Shown piece after piece: positions 24,131 to 36,700 of a DNA stretch of 64,000 nucleotides (within the stretch, counting starts at the first letter, position 1; the number at the start of each line of letters is the position of its first letter). The position numbers and the translations under genes are program-made. Location: NCBI GenBank assembly GCA_944472135.2, contig OX235268.1, forward strand, positions 13,212,589 through 13,276,588. The letters run 5' to 3'. This stretch comes from Trichobilharzia regenti (lineage: Eukaryota > Platyhelminthes > Trematoda > Strigeidida > Schistosomatidae). Under the pieces are notes generated by a model. That model worked only from the letters and a program-made list of their open reading frames with translations. It had not been told where the DNA came from and made no database searches.

Positions 24131-24697
24131 TATAAAGAGAGAATATTTTGGATCTAAATACGTTGAAAATTTCTGAAATGCATATGTTTATATACGGTTT
24201 GAGATGAAGGTTTATTATTATTAGTATTATGAATGAAGTCTCTTCTGATGCTCCGTTAACCAGAAGTAATAATGTGGTTCAATACTGAGATGTTGACTGC
24301 TCTGCATTTTCCTTTTGACAACCATTCTAGTAAGTGTTGATGGGCACGCATAAACAGTATCCTTGTGCTACGACTTATTCATTTTTAGTGGTACGATGAA
24401 CTCACTGTTATCTATTTTCTTATTTTTGTAAATCATTCCCAGTCTTTTGTCTGTTTCCTGTACATTATTTCTAAATAATAGTTCATCAGTTAACTAATTA
24501 CCCGTCAAACCTCTCAATTATGTAAGAGTATACACGTATTGTTACTTCTGATAAACTTTGACTTATTTCGTTACTAGTCGACAATATCTTCTGACCATTG
24601 TGAATTGCCGTTTTACATAAAAACCCAATAATTAAATGTACGCCTTTGGAGAGAATTCGAGAAAAGTGGACTCTTTGATGACTTATGTATCCTCAAA

Positions 24698-24702
<5 letters not shown>

Positions 24703-24732
<30 letters not shown>
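24703..24732. repeat. (TA)n microsatellite
   Basis: Uninterrupted TA dinucleotides of about 30 bases. Confidence 0.95.
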
Positions 24733-24735
<3 letters not shown>

Positions 24736-24829
24736 GGGAGGAGAGAAAGAACATATATAATACTTTATAGAAATTTTTTTCGCTTTTCGACGACATAAAT
24801 CCACTAGTCTTTTGGTTTGCTACATTTGA

Positions 24830-25380
24830 AGCAATGCTGTTTTCTGGCGCCCATTCATAGCGCCGGTGCCTTGCGCTGCAGATCTCTAACTGTCTGTTAC
24901 CACTAGTTAGATTTCGATGGTTCTATTTTGGCTGGAGGTGTGCTAAATGTGTGTTGTCACCTTCGAGACATCACCAATGTTCATAGGTTGTGCTGCATAG
25001 AACAGGTTTAATTGATGAGCGATATGTTCTGGAAAACTCTCAGTTAACTTTGACTTCAGCAACTGCGTACCACGTGTGAAAATTGCACGACAAAGTATAT
25101 TCCTCAGCTCCACCGCCGATACCAGATGGCATCCATCTGGTACCACATTTATGTCGTGGAACTACTGCATTACCCACCGTCTATCCTTCTGGCTGTCAAT
25201 TTTTTCACCAAAACTTCATAGGTTAGCGCACCACCTGCCGGCTCCACACTGTTGCAAGCCAAATTTACCCGAACTCTCAGCAGAGTCTCCAGCAGAGCCG
25301 TCTTCACCGCATAATCCTAGGAGCCAAGCAAATTCACGACAGCATCGGGGACCAGTAAGAGTATTCTAGCGTCACCTGCT
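24830..25380. other. GC-richer patch, possible retroelement gag relic
   Basis: It is clearly less AT-rich than its surroundings. On the minus strand a 67-codon frame (24943-25146) and, past stops, a CFKCSKPK stretch (near 24810-24840) hint at a gag-like protein with a zinc-knuckle half. The similarity is too weak to name a family. A 97-codon plus frame overlaps it (25076-25369). Confidence 0.25.
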
Positions 25381-25837
25381 TCGAAAGAAGCAGGCCGTGA
25401 AATCCCCATTGTCTCGAGATATTGACACAAAATATTATAGCAGTAGACAATGGAACTGTTCACGGAATTAATTGTTCGCATATCTGTACAAATGTATAGG
25501 CAGATTTCAAGATCACTTGTCTTCGTTTCCTTCCACTTCAGTGTGTAACAAACAAAAGCGTAATATTAATTCCTTTCCTTCAATTATTCTCCAGTAATAC
25601 TTCTTGTGAAATTAAACCACAACATTTCCAGTATGTTGGAAGCATAAACCATCTTGAAATTCACAGAATAGAACAAACACAAATCTTGCTCCAATTTCGA
25701 GACAAAAGACTTAAACTAAAGTATAACTAAGCACACACAAACCCACCTACCTGCTTTGTTCCAGTATTGTGAAAATACAAAGATAAAAAATGGAGATTGA
25801 GAAGACTGTCATTTTAGTAGGTAAGCAAACATATCTC

Positions 25838-25862
25838 TGTGTGTGTGTGTGTGTGTGTGTGT
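25838..25862. repeat. (TG)n microsatellite
   Basis: TG dinucleotide run of about 24 bases. Confidence 0.95.
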
Positions 25863-26169
25863 GGAATACAACAAAATAGTGAAAAGTGCAAAATGAAATT
25901 TGTCTCAGTAGTAAATAGACATGTGAAACCTCTCGCGAGTACTTGATGGGCGACTGTGATGGATGGTTTGTAGTGTTTGTAAAATAATTGTATTATAGAA
26001 GTAAGGTAAAGCTGAAGAGACTGGGTAAATTCATAGGAGATGTGTATTTCATAATCTTCTCACGCATTATCCGATTTCATGGAGTGCTGATTTGATTATA
26101 TCTAAATCTGCGATGTTGTGTCATCTTTAGAATTAAGAAATGGAAGAAAGATCATAGAATTAGTAAATT

Positions 26170-28190
26170 ATTAATATTATTGTTGTCGTGGATTCTAAGT
26201 GGAATATTGGGCTTCAAAAACACACCTCCAAATCCATTTTATTTCTAAATGCCTAATAAAAGATAAGTGTTTGTTTCGTCGGTTCCCATAGTTCCTTGTT
26301 GCTGATTCATTCTTACCAGCAATTTGAGCTTCGATATACAACAAGGGGAAAGGTGTTGGTGAAGGTGTGTAGAAGACTTTTGGAGATGCTTTCCGTGGTT
26401 CAAATTGCAAATGTCTGACCTTTTTAGCAGAACTGACTGTCTCAACAAAAAAATGTTTAACTTTATCAAAAACGTATATTTACTAATCTCCCAACAGTCT
26501 TCTCCACATCCTTGTCGACAGCCAAGGCCAAGACATTTTCACCCTGCTAGATTTTAATATCTTTTTTAGCTAGGTTCATGATTGCCTAAAATTTCTCATT
26601 TCCTCCTCGTTACATGATATATTCCATGTCACCTTCGCACACTGACAACCAATTCGTCGCTTCCCATTGGGATTACACTAGAGGTATGTCGTGTCTTTAG
26701 GTAAATGTATCCTGACGGTCTCCTTAGAATGTTAGCGATCCTTATCCATATCCTACTGAATAATTGTTAAACAATAGGTTCCTGGTTAGTTTTTTTTACC
26801 ATATTTACTTGTTGCTGATTGCTTCTCACCTGTCATTTGTCCTCGTGTATTGCCTGATGTGGTCAGCTGTTGACAAAACTGTATAGTAGCCTGTTGGAAT
26901 TGCTTTTAGTGATGCTCAGTGTAGGTTTCTCACCAATATGGAAGAATCGACTGACTTGAGATTGGTGTTGAAAATTCGAATGTTGTTGTTCATGCTTAGG
27001 ATAGGTGAAGGAGATTTGCAAACTCATTTCAGTTTGATGAAAGTGCATCCTGTCTCTGAGATCCTGGGTTTCAGCATCTGCATCCATACTGTCGCCCGTG
27101 TTTGAAACAACGCTACATGGATAAGTGAAGGAAGTATCCTCCTTCAATCCCTCCCTTTGATGGTGACTGGTGTTGTCTGTTGTTAGTTGGTTATCTTCAC
27201 CACCTCCATCATCTCTATGTTCATTCAGAGTCCCGCCTTCGTTGCCCACCTCTTCTGCCTGTTTGTTCTTTTTCTTCTGGAATTCTTCAAGTTTGTTTGG
27301 CGTTCAACATAAGCCATCCAATAAAGCCAAATCTTCTAGAGTCTTCTTGTCTGTCAGTCTGACGTATCCCTGGCCTCTCGCTACCAGGCACAGTGTGGCT
27401 CATAGTCCAGTTGAACACTGTTTCTAATATCATAGGTATAGTAGATAGACAGCCTTGTCTTACTCCTGTATTAACTTCGAACTCCTCGCTGAGTTTGTCA
27501 TTGTGGATCATCTTTCATGGGGCACTGTCATATAGCCAGCTGTTGAATGACTTTTATAAAGATTTGGGCACTGCAAGTCATAGGGATGAAGCAGTTTTCA
27601 AATTACTTCTGTATCAGCGGATTTCGTCGAAGGCTCTTCCGACGCCAATGAATTTGAGGTAGAGGTTTAACTGTCATTCTATGCTATATTCTGCGATGTT
27701 GACGGGTATAGATGTAATTTGATCAGCACGTGATTTGCCTTTCCTGAATCCAGCTTGTTCCGGTGAGGTGAAGTTCTTAATGCAGTGCATCTTTATTTCT
27801 CTCCAGGTGACATGACTTAGTACTTTACTTGGCGCGAATAAGATCATTATTCCACGTCAGTTCTTGCAGAGGCCTAAGTCTCCTTTCTTTGGCAGCTTGA
27901 AAAAGTGTTCAGCCTTTCTTTCAATTTTAGGGCATCTTTCCTTCCAGCCGGAATCTTGTGCAATAATGGCGTCAGTATACCTGCTGCAGTCTGTGGTTCG
28001 TTTTCTGTGCTTCGGAGTGAATTCTGAGGGTTCTATCGACTTCCAGATTGAACTTTATTGGCCTTATCTTATTCTGAATTTCAGCTTCAGTTTGAGAATC
28101 AGTGTGTGCTGGCAATTCTGTGAGGGCTGTTTGTGTGATTTCTGTGCGATTTGCAGCTGATGGAAAAAAGCGAAGTTTAGGTGTTTTTAA
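26170..28190 (-). pseudogene. RTE-like LINE, about 2 kb, broken
   Basis: Minus-strand frames in order: IRPIKFNLEVDRTLRIHSEA (28110, cf. the K.GKAAGPD region), MIHNDKLSEEFEVNTGVRQG then CL (27511-27450, RT motif), DTSFTYPCSVVSNTGDSMDA (27150, thumb), then FNSN/VLLKRSDI and NGFGGVFLKPN at the end, with an AAT-rich tail near 26175. This is the same family as the copies at 4065, 7372 and 12621. Many frameshifts and an internal deletion before the 3' end make it a fossil. Confidence 0.85.
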
Positions 28191-28289
28191 AATTTCGAGC
28201 ATTTAATAGAACTCAATAAAACGTATAAATCTGATGATGTGCTAAGTGGGATTTTCAGTAGGTTATTGATATGAGTATACAACTTGGCA

Positions 28290-28440
28290 CTGTGGTAGAG
28301 TATAACTCCATTTTGGATAAGATTTTATTTTGATAAATCACATAGTATTATACAGTAATATTAACTGATGACGTTTCGAGCACAATCTATTGCTCATAAT
28401 CGTATCAACTTAATATGATGGAGAAGTTAATTCGCTCAAA
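28290..28440 (-). repeat. PLE terminal repeat copy
   Basis: It holds aacttggcactgtggtagag, then gataaatcacatagtattat, then actgatgacgtttcgagcac and ttgctcataatcgtatcaac. This is the same block as 7905-8040 and 36880-36990. Read on the minus strand it has a GAGCA/TGCTC hairpin followed by GAAACGTCATCAG. Confidence 0.65.
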
Positions 28441-29430
28441 AACGCTGTGAAACTTTGTTAAACTTATATGTACCCATTATGTTATGTGAAATTGAAATAG
28501 CATTTAGGGCTTGCTGCCAAAATTGTTAACTCAATGCTACTATTATTCAACGAAACAAGCTATATCAATTTGTACTGTTGTGCTACTGCGTGAATAAACT
28601 TTTTATTTAAGAACACATGGGTCAGTAAGGAGGCTCCTTTATTTAGCGTCTCTTTTAAAATGTACAATTATTTAGAGACATATATTTAACGTCAAAACTC
28701 GGCTCGTTTTTATCTGAAAGTAGGAAACCTATCTCTGCTTTTTTTGTATGGCTGACAAAATTTCTTGAGACACGTCCAACCACGAAACGCTTCAAGGACG
28801 GGAAAAAGATGATTATTCTGGAGTAACTTTGCACTTCTGTTAAACAATAATAACATCAAGAATTCAAAGTAACCTCTAGAAAAAGTACAACACGACAACT
28901 TAGAATCAAGTAAAATATTCGTAACGCCGTCTACAAGATATAAACATTAACGCTTCTCCTGTACAGTTCATGTCCAGTAATGACACTGGTTCACTCAAGC
29001 TAAGTCACATTGTTCAGCACGTCACTTTACACAGAATCATGAAGAGATGCATTGAAGTTATACATTAAACAAGGACAACGATAAATAACAGGGATCAAAT
29101 CAACATGTGATATGTAAATGTCAAAATAGTGTTATACATTTCTGGATAAAATCGGATAATAATCAGAAAGTCAGTTGCGGTGTCTGGATAAGCATACACA
29201 TTTAACCATACAGAAGGGACTTCCGAAATCATGGTTTTCCTGAAAGTACATTAATAGCAGATTATCCGACAACATAAAACATAGATTACTGTCAGTTATT
29301 AACAAACTAAGTTAAAGTTTCTGAGAACTATAATGTGTGGAAAATACCAAATATTCTTAAATAACTGAGAGCACTGACACCTAATTGGTGCTCCAGCTGA
29401 TAACAATCCCTGATCAACTTGAAAAATAAA
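28441..29430. other. No recognisable feature
   Basis: AT-rich, only short frames. Confidence 0.45.
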
Positions 29431-29439
29431 CGTACCTCG

Positions 29440-29850
29440 GACAAATCAACCCTTGAAAATTAATCTGATGCTCTCTAGTGACTTGCTACAGGATGGAGTT
29501 TCCTGGAGTTATAGCTAGAAATCGTGACCAGTGAGGTCCATGCAGTCAAGTGTGAGGATGGAGTTCCCGCCGATGACATCGTTTGGTGGTCGCGAGAAAT
29601 AACGGATTGATGGAAGTTAAAATTCATGGGCTGACCTTTGAATCGGGTGCCAGTGCTATACGAGCTTCTCTTGTAACTGGAATGTTCTGGCTTCTAACCT
29701 CTTGTGGTGGGAACGTACTCCCGATGATCCTTAAACTAGGATGAAACATCTGTCCAATACTTCCTGACTGGTTTTCAAAGGTTCTCAAACTGATATTGAT
29801 CCGCGATCAAACTCGGATAAACAAATATAATCCTTACAGATCAACTCAGC
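29440..29850 (+). mobile_element. Hammerhead SINE, long subfamily
   Basis: It begins cttgaaaattaatctgatgc, carries gtgaccagtgaggtcc near 29524, the aattcatgggctgacc block near 29622 and a degenerate B box (ggcttctaacctc). It then has ccgatgatccttaaactagg followed by atgaaacatctgtcc near 29717-29755. CGATGA replaces CUGAUGA; stem II (ATCC/GGAT) and GAAAC are preserved. It ends gatattgatccgcgatcaaa. Confidence 0.75.
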
Positions 29851-30534
29851 AATGAATAATCACTGAGATCTTAAAAAATATCATATGCTTTGAGAGAGTT
29901 GTCGAAATCCTCCCTATTCAATTCAGAGGGGAGTTGTTGTCGAGATTAGTGACGCAGCAATGAGTTATACGTTTGAAAACCCATCACAAATTTGTCAAGT
30001 AAGTTAGCAATCCACAATATACACAGTTCGAGAGGGGGAGTAAAACTTGATTTATGGCAATACCAGTTAGCCAAATTAACTACCCAGAAATTGGGTAATT
30101 TCAACTGACTGGTTTCTCGCTCTGAAGGAACGAAATGGCCGACCGGTGTTTGTTTAGGTCAATTCGATTTGACTAGCAAACCCAGCTAGTCGATGTCAGT
30201 AGCATGATATGCAAATACCTATCTCAGTCAATGAATAGTACGCAGTACTTTCTTTCGCGAATTTCGGTAATGAAACCAGTTTATGCTAAAAGTAGATAAT
30301 AATTTTTAATTTTAAAGGTTCATGAAACAATAATTGTGCTATTTTTAATGTATGTATCTTAAGGCACTGATTGTCTAAAATTAATCTTAGTAAATTGTAT
30401 GATTTAGAAAAAAGAATATGAAACTCAGAGAATAAAGCAAACATTGTTGTTTCGATAAATATTTACTCATACAGCAAGTGCACCACTTCATTCGATCAGA
30501 CCACCTTAACTCGAGAGTAAATAAATAGATTAAG

Positions 30535-30558
30535 TGTGTGTGTGTGTGGGGGGGGGGT
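30535..30558. repeat. (GT)n followed by poly-G
   Basis: A gtgtgtgtgtgtg run followed by nine or so G, about 120 bases upstream of the candidate gene start. Confidence 0.9.
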
Positions 30559-30619
30559 CGAAAACAGGGTACTGCCTATTATTACATAATCAAATACACA
30601 AAGCAGAAATGCACAAAGA

Positions 30620-30630
30620 TATATAAATAG
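30620..30630 (+). promoter_or_regulatory. TATA box of the candidate micro-exon gene
   Basis: tatataaatag lies 51 bases before the ATG at 30681. A transcription start about 30 bases downstream (near 30650) would leave a 5' leader of roughly 30 bases. Position and sequence fit a strong core promoter. It is inferred from sequence only. Confidence 0.55.
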
Positions 30631-30680
30631 GGGTATCAAATAAGCGATCATATGAAAGTAAATTTCACTACACACGAAAG

Positions 30681-30744
30681 ATGAAGCCAATATTTCTAAT
30701 CGCCGTCATTCTTTCTGTTTTTATAGTATGCGAAAGCAAACGTC
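30681..30744 (+). CDS. Micro-exon gene exon 1: signal peptide
   Basis: ATG at 30681 opens MKPIFLIAVILSVFI then VCESKR. It has a lysine in the n-region, about 14 hydrophobic residues, a plausible cleavage after CES and a basic KR after it. The exon would end at 30744, one base into a codon, before gtgagt at 30745-30750. Reading through the donor instead gives a 51-codon peptide with stop at 30834-30836, so an unspliced short secreted peptide is the alternative. The TATA box upstream and the strong hydrophobic core argue for a real start. Confidence 0.65.
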
Positions 30745-33700
30745 GTGAGTTACAAATTTATCTTAGTGATACATTTTTTATTGATTTTTCCAAATATCTA
30801 TTCACTGGAATGTATTCATTTATTCCATTGGCTTAATATATACATTCACATTTGTGACTGACTTTGTGAAGACACTTCATAAAGTGTTGATATCTCACTT
30901 AAACTCACTTATGTGGTTGATAAAATTAAGAGAATGTAAATCAATCATGGATATCCTTATCGTTGGATTGAATTGTTAGTGGAGTGTGAGTTGATTCTCT
31001 CCATCTGTTGATTGCATCTTGTGCCAACGTGTTTATGCGTGCGTGGAAATCTTTGATAGAACGAGGAGTACTTTATCACCCGTCGAAAAGTATTCTCACC
31101 ACTGACTGAGAAACACTAAATAATACTATCAAATTGTGTTAAGTGAAAGATGGGAAAAACTATTACCCATGAAATACCACCATCAGAGAATAAAGCTGAA
31201 ATTCCTATAACTTCTGTGGAACAGTCTGTCTGTCTGTCTATTTGTTTTCGACAAAGAACTTTGCACCAGTTCAAGTCACCATACTCCATGTAGAACACAT
31301 AGCAAGAGAAGATAGTAAAAAGAAATTCAAAATAGAGACAGTAAACAGAGATATGAGGCAAAAAACAATAGTAATATAGAATAATATGGTTTCATTGGAA
31401 ATTTTAAGTCACAGAGAGTGGATGCATCTGCGTCATCTATTGAGAACAATTTTGAGCCATATCACCGATTGTCTCCAGCCATCGGTTTTTATAGTCCCGA
31501 GGACCTCAACCATGAAACCAGCCTACAACTTCCTACGTGACCAGCTGGATTAAACCAACTGTTGTGAATTTTGTTGGCTGATACTACGTTTTGGTTTGAC
31601 CAGCGCTAGCTCTTTTCCAGGATGATACTCTATCAGCTAACACTGCCCATTGTCGAGGAAGGCGTATGTAACACATATCCTAATCATCTCAGTCGATGTA
31701 GCTTCATAGCCTTGTCGATTCATTTCCCCTCCTTACTTAGCACTCACTTGACACATAATCTTAATATTACTCGCTCTGTTTTACCATTTCACAAGGCCAT
31801 GTCTCGTTAACAGCGAAAGAGGAGGAGGGAGCGAAGTAACTGCTGAGCAGTAAACACGCCCTTTGTTTGTTATCCAGATATCGCACGTTCTGTATCTGTG
31901 CTGAGATTTCGTCAGAGATCTACCCGTTGGGGCTGATGGTACTTCCTAAATAAGTGAGGCGGTCAACGTGATCTACCACTTCACTCCACACTGCAACTTA
32001 GTCAGTGAGTATGATTTGATACCTATCATATATTTCTGCAATTAGATATTTTTAAGCAAGCATATACGCATTTACGGAGAATTCTCGTCAGGCTTCATAC
32101 AACTATATAATAAAATATCAGGCATAGAAATTTGAAACCAATGAAAATGACCGTTACTGTCTTTTGTAATTCACATAAATATACTGCTGTATAGGTCTGA
32201 AAATGAAATCGTCGAAATGAGAATTTTCCCCACTGAATTCTTTATTTTTATGTCTCAATGAGGATTAATTACTTAATGTACAACTAGAATATTACATTTG
32301 TTTCAAACGAAAATTTGAGATAAACAATGCACTGTCTAATCATATATTTTACTAAATAAATCCTACATACACAAATAAAGTACAATATATATGTAAATAT
32401 ATATATCAATTGTCAAAATTTCGATTCCACTTTCAGCTACTTATAGTAAGTGCCAAACGTTTACACTCTTTATAGATGAATTCGGTGGTATTTATAACTA
32501 TTGCTCCTCTGATTCAAACACATGCTTAATACTATCAACAGAAATATGAAGAAAAACTAATTTAATATACTTGTTGTGAACTCTTTTGGTGGAGTAATAC
32601 GCAAAAGTGAAGGAAATCATGCAAGAAAACATGTTTAAATTCGTACAAGCAGGCTGTTTGCATTATGTCCTTGAGTGTAGTAGTTTAATTATTCCTGAAC
32701 TCATAAATATGACCGTAAGATTGCTTAATTGAAAGCGACAGGTCTGATAAAGAACTAATCGTTTTCTCGACTGCCATTGTTAAAAAGGAGAAGTGAAAAA
32801 TTCAGGGGAGATACAATCCAACAAGGATGTACACTTTTCAAGGCACAGAAAACGTATCCGTCCCTGTCAACTGTATAGGCTTCCATTTAAACAGGGCACT
32901 CAGTTAATGATTATGAGCCTATACAGCTGTAATTCATTAGTTTCCAACTCAGGGATTCATTGAAGGCTTTTCGTGAGTGCGCATAATATCAGTTTTACAA
33001 GTGACTTTCAAGTAACCAAGGTTTATTTAAGAGATATTCGTATTCCATCGTCGTCTGTACAAGCAAATACATTTAAATAAAATTTCTGTGCACATTGATT
33101 TTTTCAGACACTTATCATCTACACCGAGAGTCTGATGATCGGTGAACCATACAGCAAATGAACTTACGAAAATTCATGTAAATAGCAGCAATAAGTTTTT
33201 TCAGTTATGTAAAGGTGATACCATAGAAAAAGCAGAAACTGATATGATTTCACGAAATACATTTTGAGCCCTGTTTTTTTTATTCTCCCCACTTTTCATA
33301 TATTTAATAGCCATACCAGAATATCGAAGACGTAAGTAATAGTGCTGAATAAGGTAACAGTAATCCTGATGAATATTTTATGCATGGGTTTTACTCAAGA
33401 TATTTATAGACTTGATTTTTATCAAGATTATTATTTAAAGTGTTTATACATTGACGGTTATTGTAAACATTTCTACACAGTATTGGTGCAATTGCTTGCA
33501 TGTGAGTTCATTTCATTGCTTTTGTTTAAACAGTGCAGTTTATCAGGTATATAATAGACCTTGTTTGAACAACAGGTTTGAGTGACAGAACTATCAAAGT
33601 TTCAATTCATTACCTATTATCTTCTTGTATTTATTATTGTATTATCCTGTTGCTTTCCTACCGGAGTGAAGGACTTTTGTCTTGAATAACTATTTTTAAG

Positions 33701-36700
33701 TTATTAATTTTGGAAGAATTCATAAGTTAAAAATAGATTCAAGGGTTAAATGTGCTTTCTCACGGCCATTCTCAATGTTTGAAAGCAGTGAATAGTTTTC
33801 AAATTGCTGTTAGTTCACAATAAAATGAGATTTTATGAAGTCTTGGGTGTGCTTTCTGGATTTTCAGATGAAAGACAATTTTTTAGGTTGGCGGTTGAAC
33901 ATTAATGAGAGAGATTCCAATTTACCTCTGCTCGAAGGAATTTTTCTATCTCCAACAGTTTGCTTTATCGAATATCCTTATGAACTTACCATCCTCAAGA
34001 AGTGCGTACGTAGATTTTGGTTAATTTCCATGCACTTCCTTCCTGACTGTAAAACACATTATGATTCAAATCTATGGATATACCATTCACACAGATAGAA
34101 AAGAAATGTGACATAAAGGAGAGATGTTTGGATTCTTGGTGTTTATTACCATCGTAATATGATTTTTAAAAAGATCCTTGACGACGTGCTTTGTGAAACA
34201 AACTTCTGTGTAAATGTCATCATCATATTATAAAACCACTTTTTTTATTAATAATGCAATATAATGCAATTCTTCCAAGAATTCTAATCGGATCTATTAG
34301 ATGAGATAAGCTGAGCAGAAATTAAGAGAAGCTATATCACAATTATAGCGCACAAGAATTACTATATTTTCGATGAAATACAGAACCATGTCTGATGACA
34401 TGGTATATTTATGTTTAAACGGCGGTAGTATAAAACCCAGTTATTACCATGGTGTTAAAGTGTTATCCATTGTGTGTACATGATTGATTAGTAAAAAGAG
34501 GTTAATTTTCCCCGTAAGAGTTATAGACGATAATTTGGTATTACTAATCAGGACATTTTCTATTGGGTTTGACCGAATACACTAAACTTAGGCTTACTCT
34601 ACTTGTATATTCATATACATATACATATACAACCTTTGCATGTGAGAGACCAGAAAGTATTGCATTCATACTGACATAAAAGTAGTAAGAGAATAGTGAC
34701 TGAGATTGCGCAATCCAACAGTAACATGTTGATGAACCAACGGATTTACTAACAGTCACCGCAAAGGACATTGAGTCGGTGGCACAGCGTTACAGTACTT
34801 GCCGACCACGTAGGTGGTCCGGGGTTCGATCCCCGATCGACGCACTCGTTTACTTCGCTATGCCAGTAGTAAGACTAATAAAATGGGAAGGTTGAGCATG
34901 AGGCTGGCAACTCCATCCTGTAAAAATAACCCCCATTGTCACAGAAACTTCAGGCCTGTAGGTTGAATCCCTATATTCCACTGGGAACGTAAAATAATAA
35001 ACACCAACAACTGCAAAGGACTACGTTCATACAGGGTTTATGAATAAGTAATTTCATATATTAGTTTCGGGGGCATAGTTAAGATGTTTTCGATTTCTCT
35101 GCTTAAAACAACTAGCAGTATTCGAAATTTTATTCTGTAGTTATGATGTTTATATCTACCATTTCGTAATTTTTGCGTTCACTCTGTAAAAGAGCCTTCA
35201 ATTTCAGCAATGATAAATTACAATAGAAAATGTTTTGACCGTTTTTTATCCATATTCATAATGAAATAATACTGCATCTATAAACTAAAAAAAGTTGTCA
35301 AAATTTAACTTTTTGTAGGTAAAGAAGAACGTAAGTCTTGAAAATTATTGAAAAAACCACCTATTATTATTACCTGTTATATTTTAAAATTGAATTCTGA
35401 AAGTGCGTGATAATCTCACCTAGTTTCACGTTTCAGTCTGCGACCACAGCAACTCCAACATCCCATTTGCAAGTGATGCTCAGTTTATTTTTACAAGAAC
35501 TCAGAATCTATCTCTCTGATTAACTTCGTGACGAAATTCTCTCCAAATGCAATCATCTATTCACGAAAATAAGCCCTGAAAACAATTTTATTATTTATTT
35601 TTGATTGTAGCTTGATTCCACACTGTATTTTTGGTACATGTATGGAATTTTTAGCATCGATATCGGTAGCCCAAATTTTGCAGGCCGACCATAGATATCA
35701 GGTGTGCATCGGTAGGGCATGGAACCTCGGACAGTGTACATGGACGGCGAGAGTCCTAACCACTGTGCCACCGACGCTACTGTGAGTCGCTAAGTTCTGA
35801 AGAGGATGTTTGACAGAAGTTATTTAACGGATCGAGTATGGTGAGTGATACTCGTCAAATCACTTAATTAGCACTGGAGAAATGCGTCAGATTATTGTAA
35901 AATAGAATCGATGTTGGGTGATTGAGTGAGATCGACAACAAGTCATAAGAGTAATTCACGGGCTTGTGTAGTTATTCGTTATCAAAGGTAACGGCTTACT
36001 AGTTTGCCCATTGTAGTCCTACAGGAAACTGGATTCCAGAATGAATGGCTGAGATTTAATGTACAGCAGTGAGTGACAAGGATCTAAATATTTAGCAGGG
36101 CATCATGTCCATGGAGTTCACAGACAACACTGAGAATCATTTTATTCTGGATAAACTGTTGTTCTGGCTGTATTAAAAACATAGGTTCACAACTACCTGG
36201 TAAAATACAAGCAAACTGCTGTCCTTCCCCATGGACACCAAATAGTTGTGTGATTGATATCCGGTCGGGCCGAAAACAGCTTTGAAACCGATCCTCACTT
36301 CAAAAACCTAACACTTCAACATTTCAAATGCATGTAGCTGTCGAAAATCGTCAATCATCATGAAAAACAATCTTCTTGGACTTATAAAACCACAGAAACA
36401 CATACGCAAAGTATCTCATGAATCACTTTCAGATACTGAATGAAAAATTGGGTTCTAACTTTGAATCTCAGAAATGGAGGGAGGTGTTGCATTTTTCAAC
36501 AGACCGATAATACTTCTTTTCAGGACTTACTAGCATTCATAAAACTGGATAAGGTTTGAAAGTGCATCGGTCAGGAAAGAAACACAAATCACGTGGGTGA
36601 TTGGCTGGCATTCTGTTGTTCAACCATTTCCGTAGGGAAGCTGTCATGCAAGGGTGATTTAAAATATGTAGTCTAATGAATATTATTTATATTTACAATG

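Noticed and set aside
27170..27662. Several plus-strand frames of 60-89 codons
   Set aside because: They are antisense shadows of the minus-strand LINE at 26170-28190.
31621..31663. Segment bounded by cttttccag and gtatgt
   Set aside because: Lies in an antisense LINE relic, is 43 nt long and has an immediate stop in phase.
32953..32972. 20-nt segment before gtgagt
   Set aside because: Length breaks the phase and the phase-1 reading meets a TGA.
33868..34005. Candidate exon after tctggattttcag within an 87-codon frame
   Set aside because: It is in a different phase from the chain and the chain phase meets a TAA; no family recognised.
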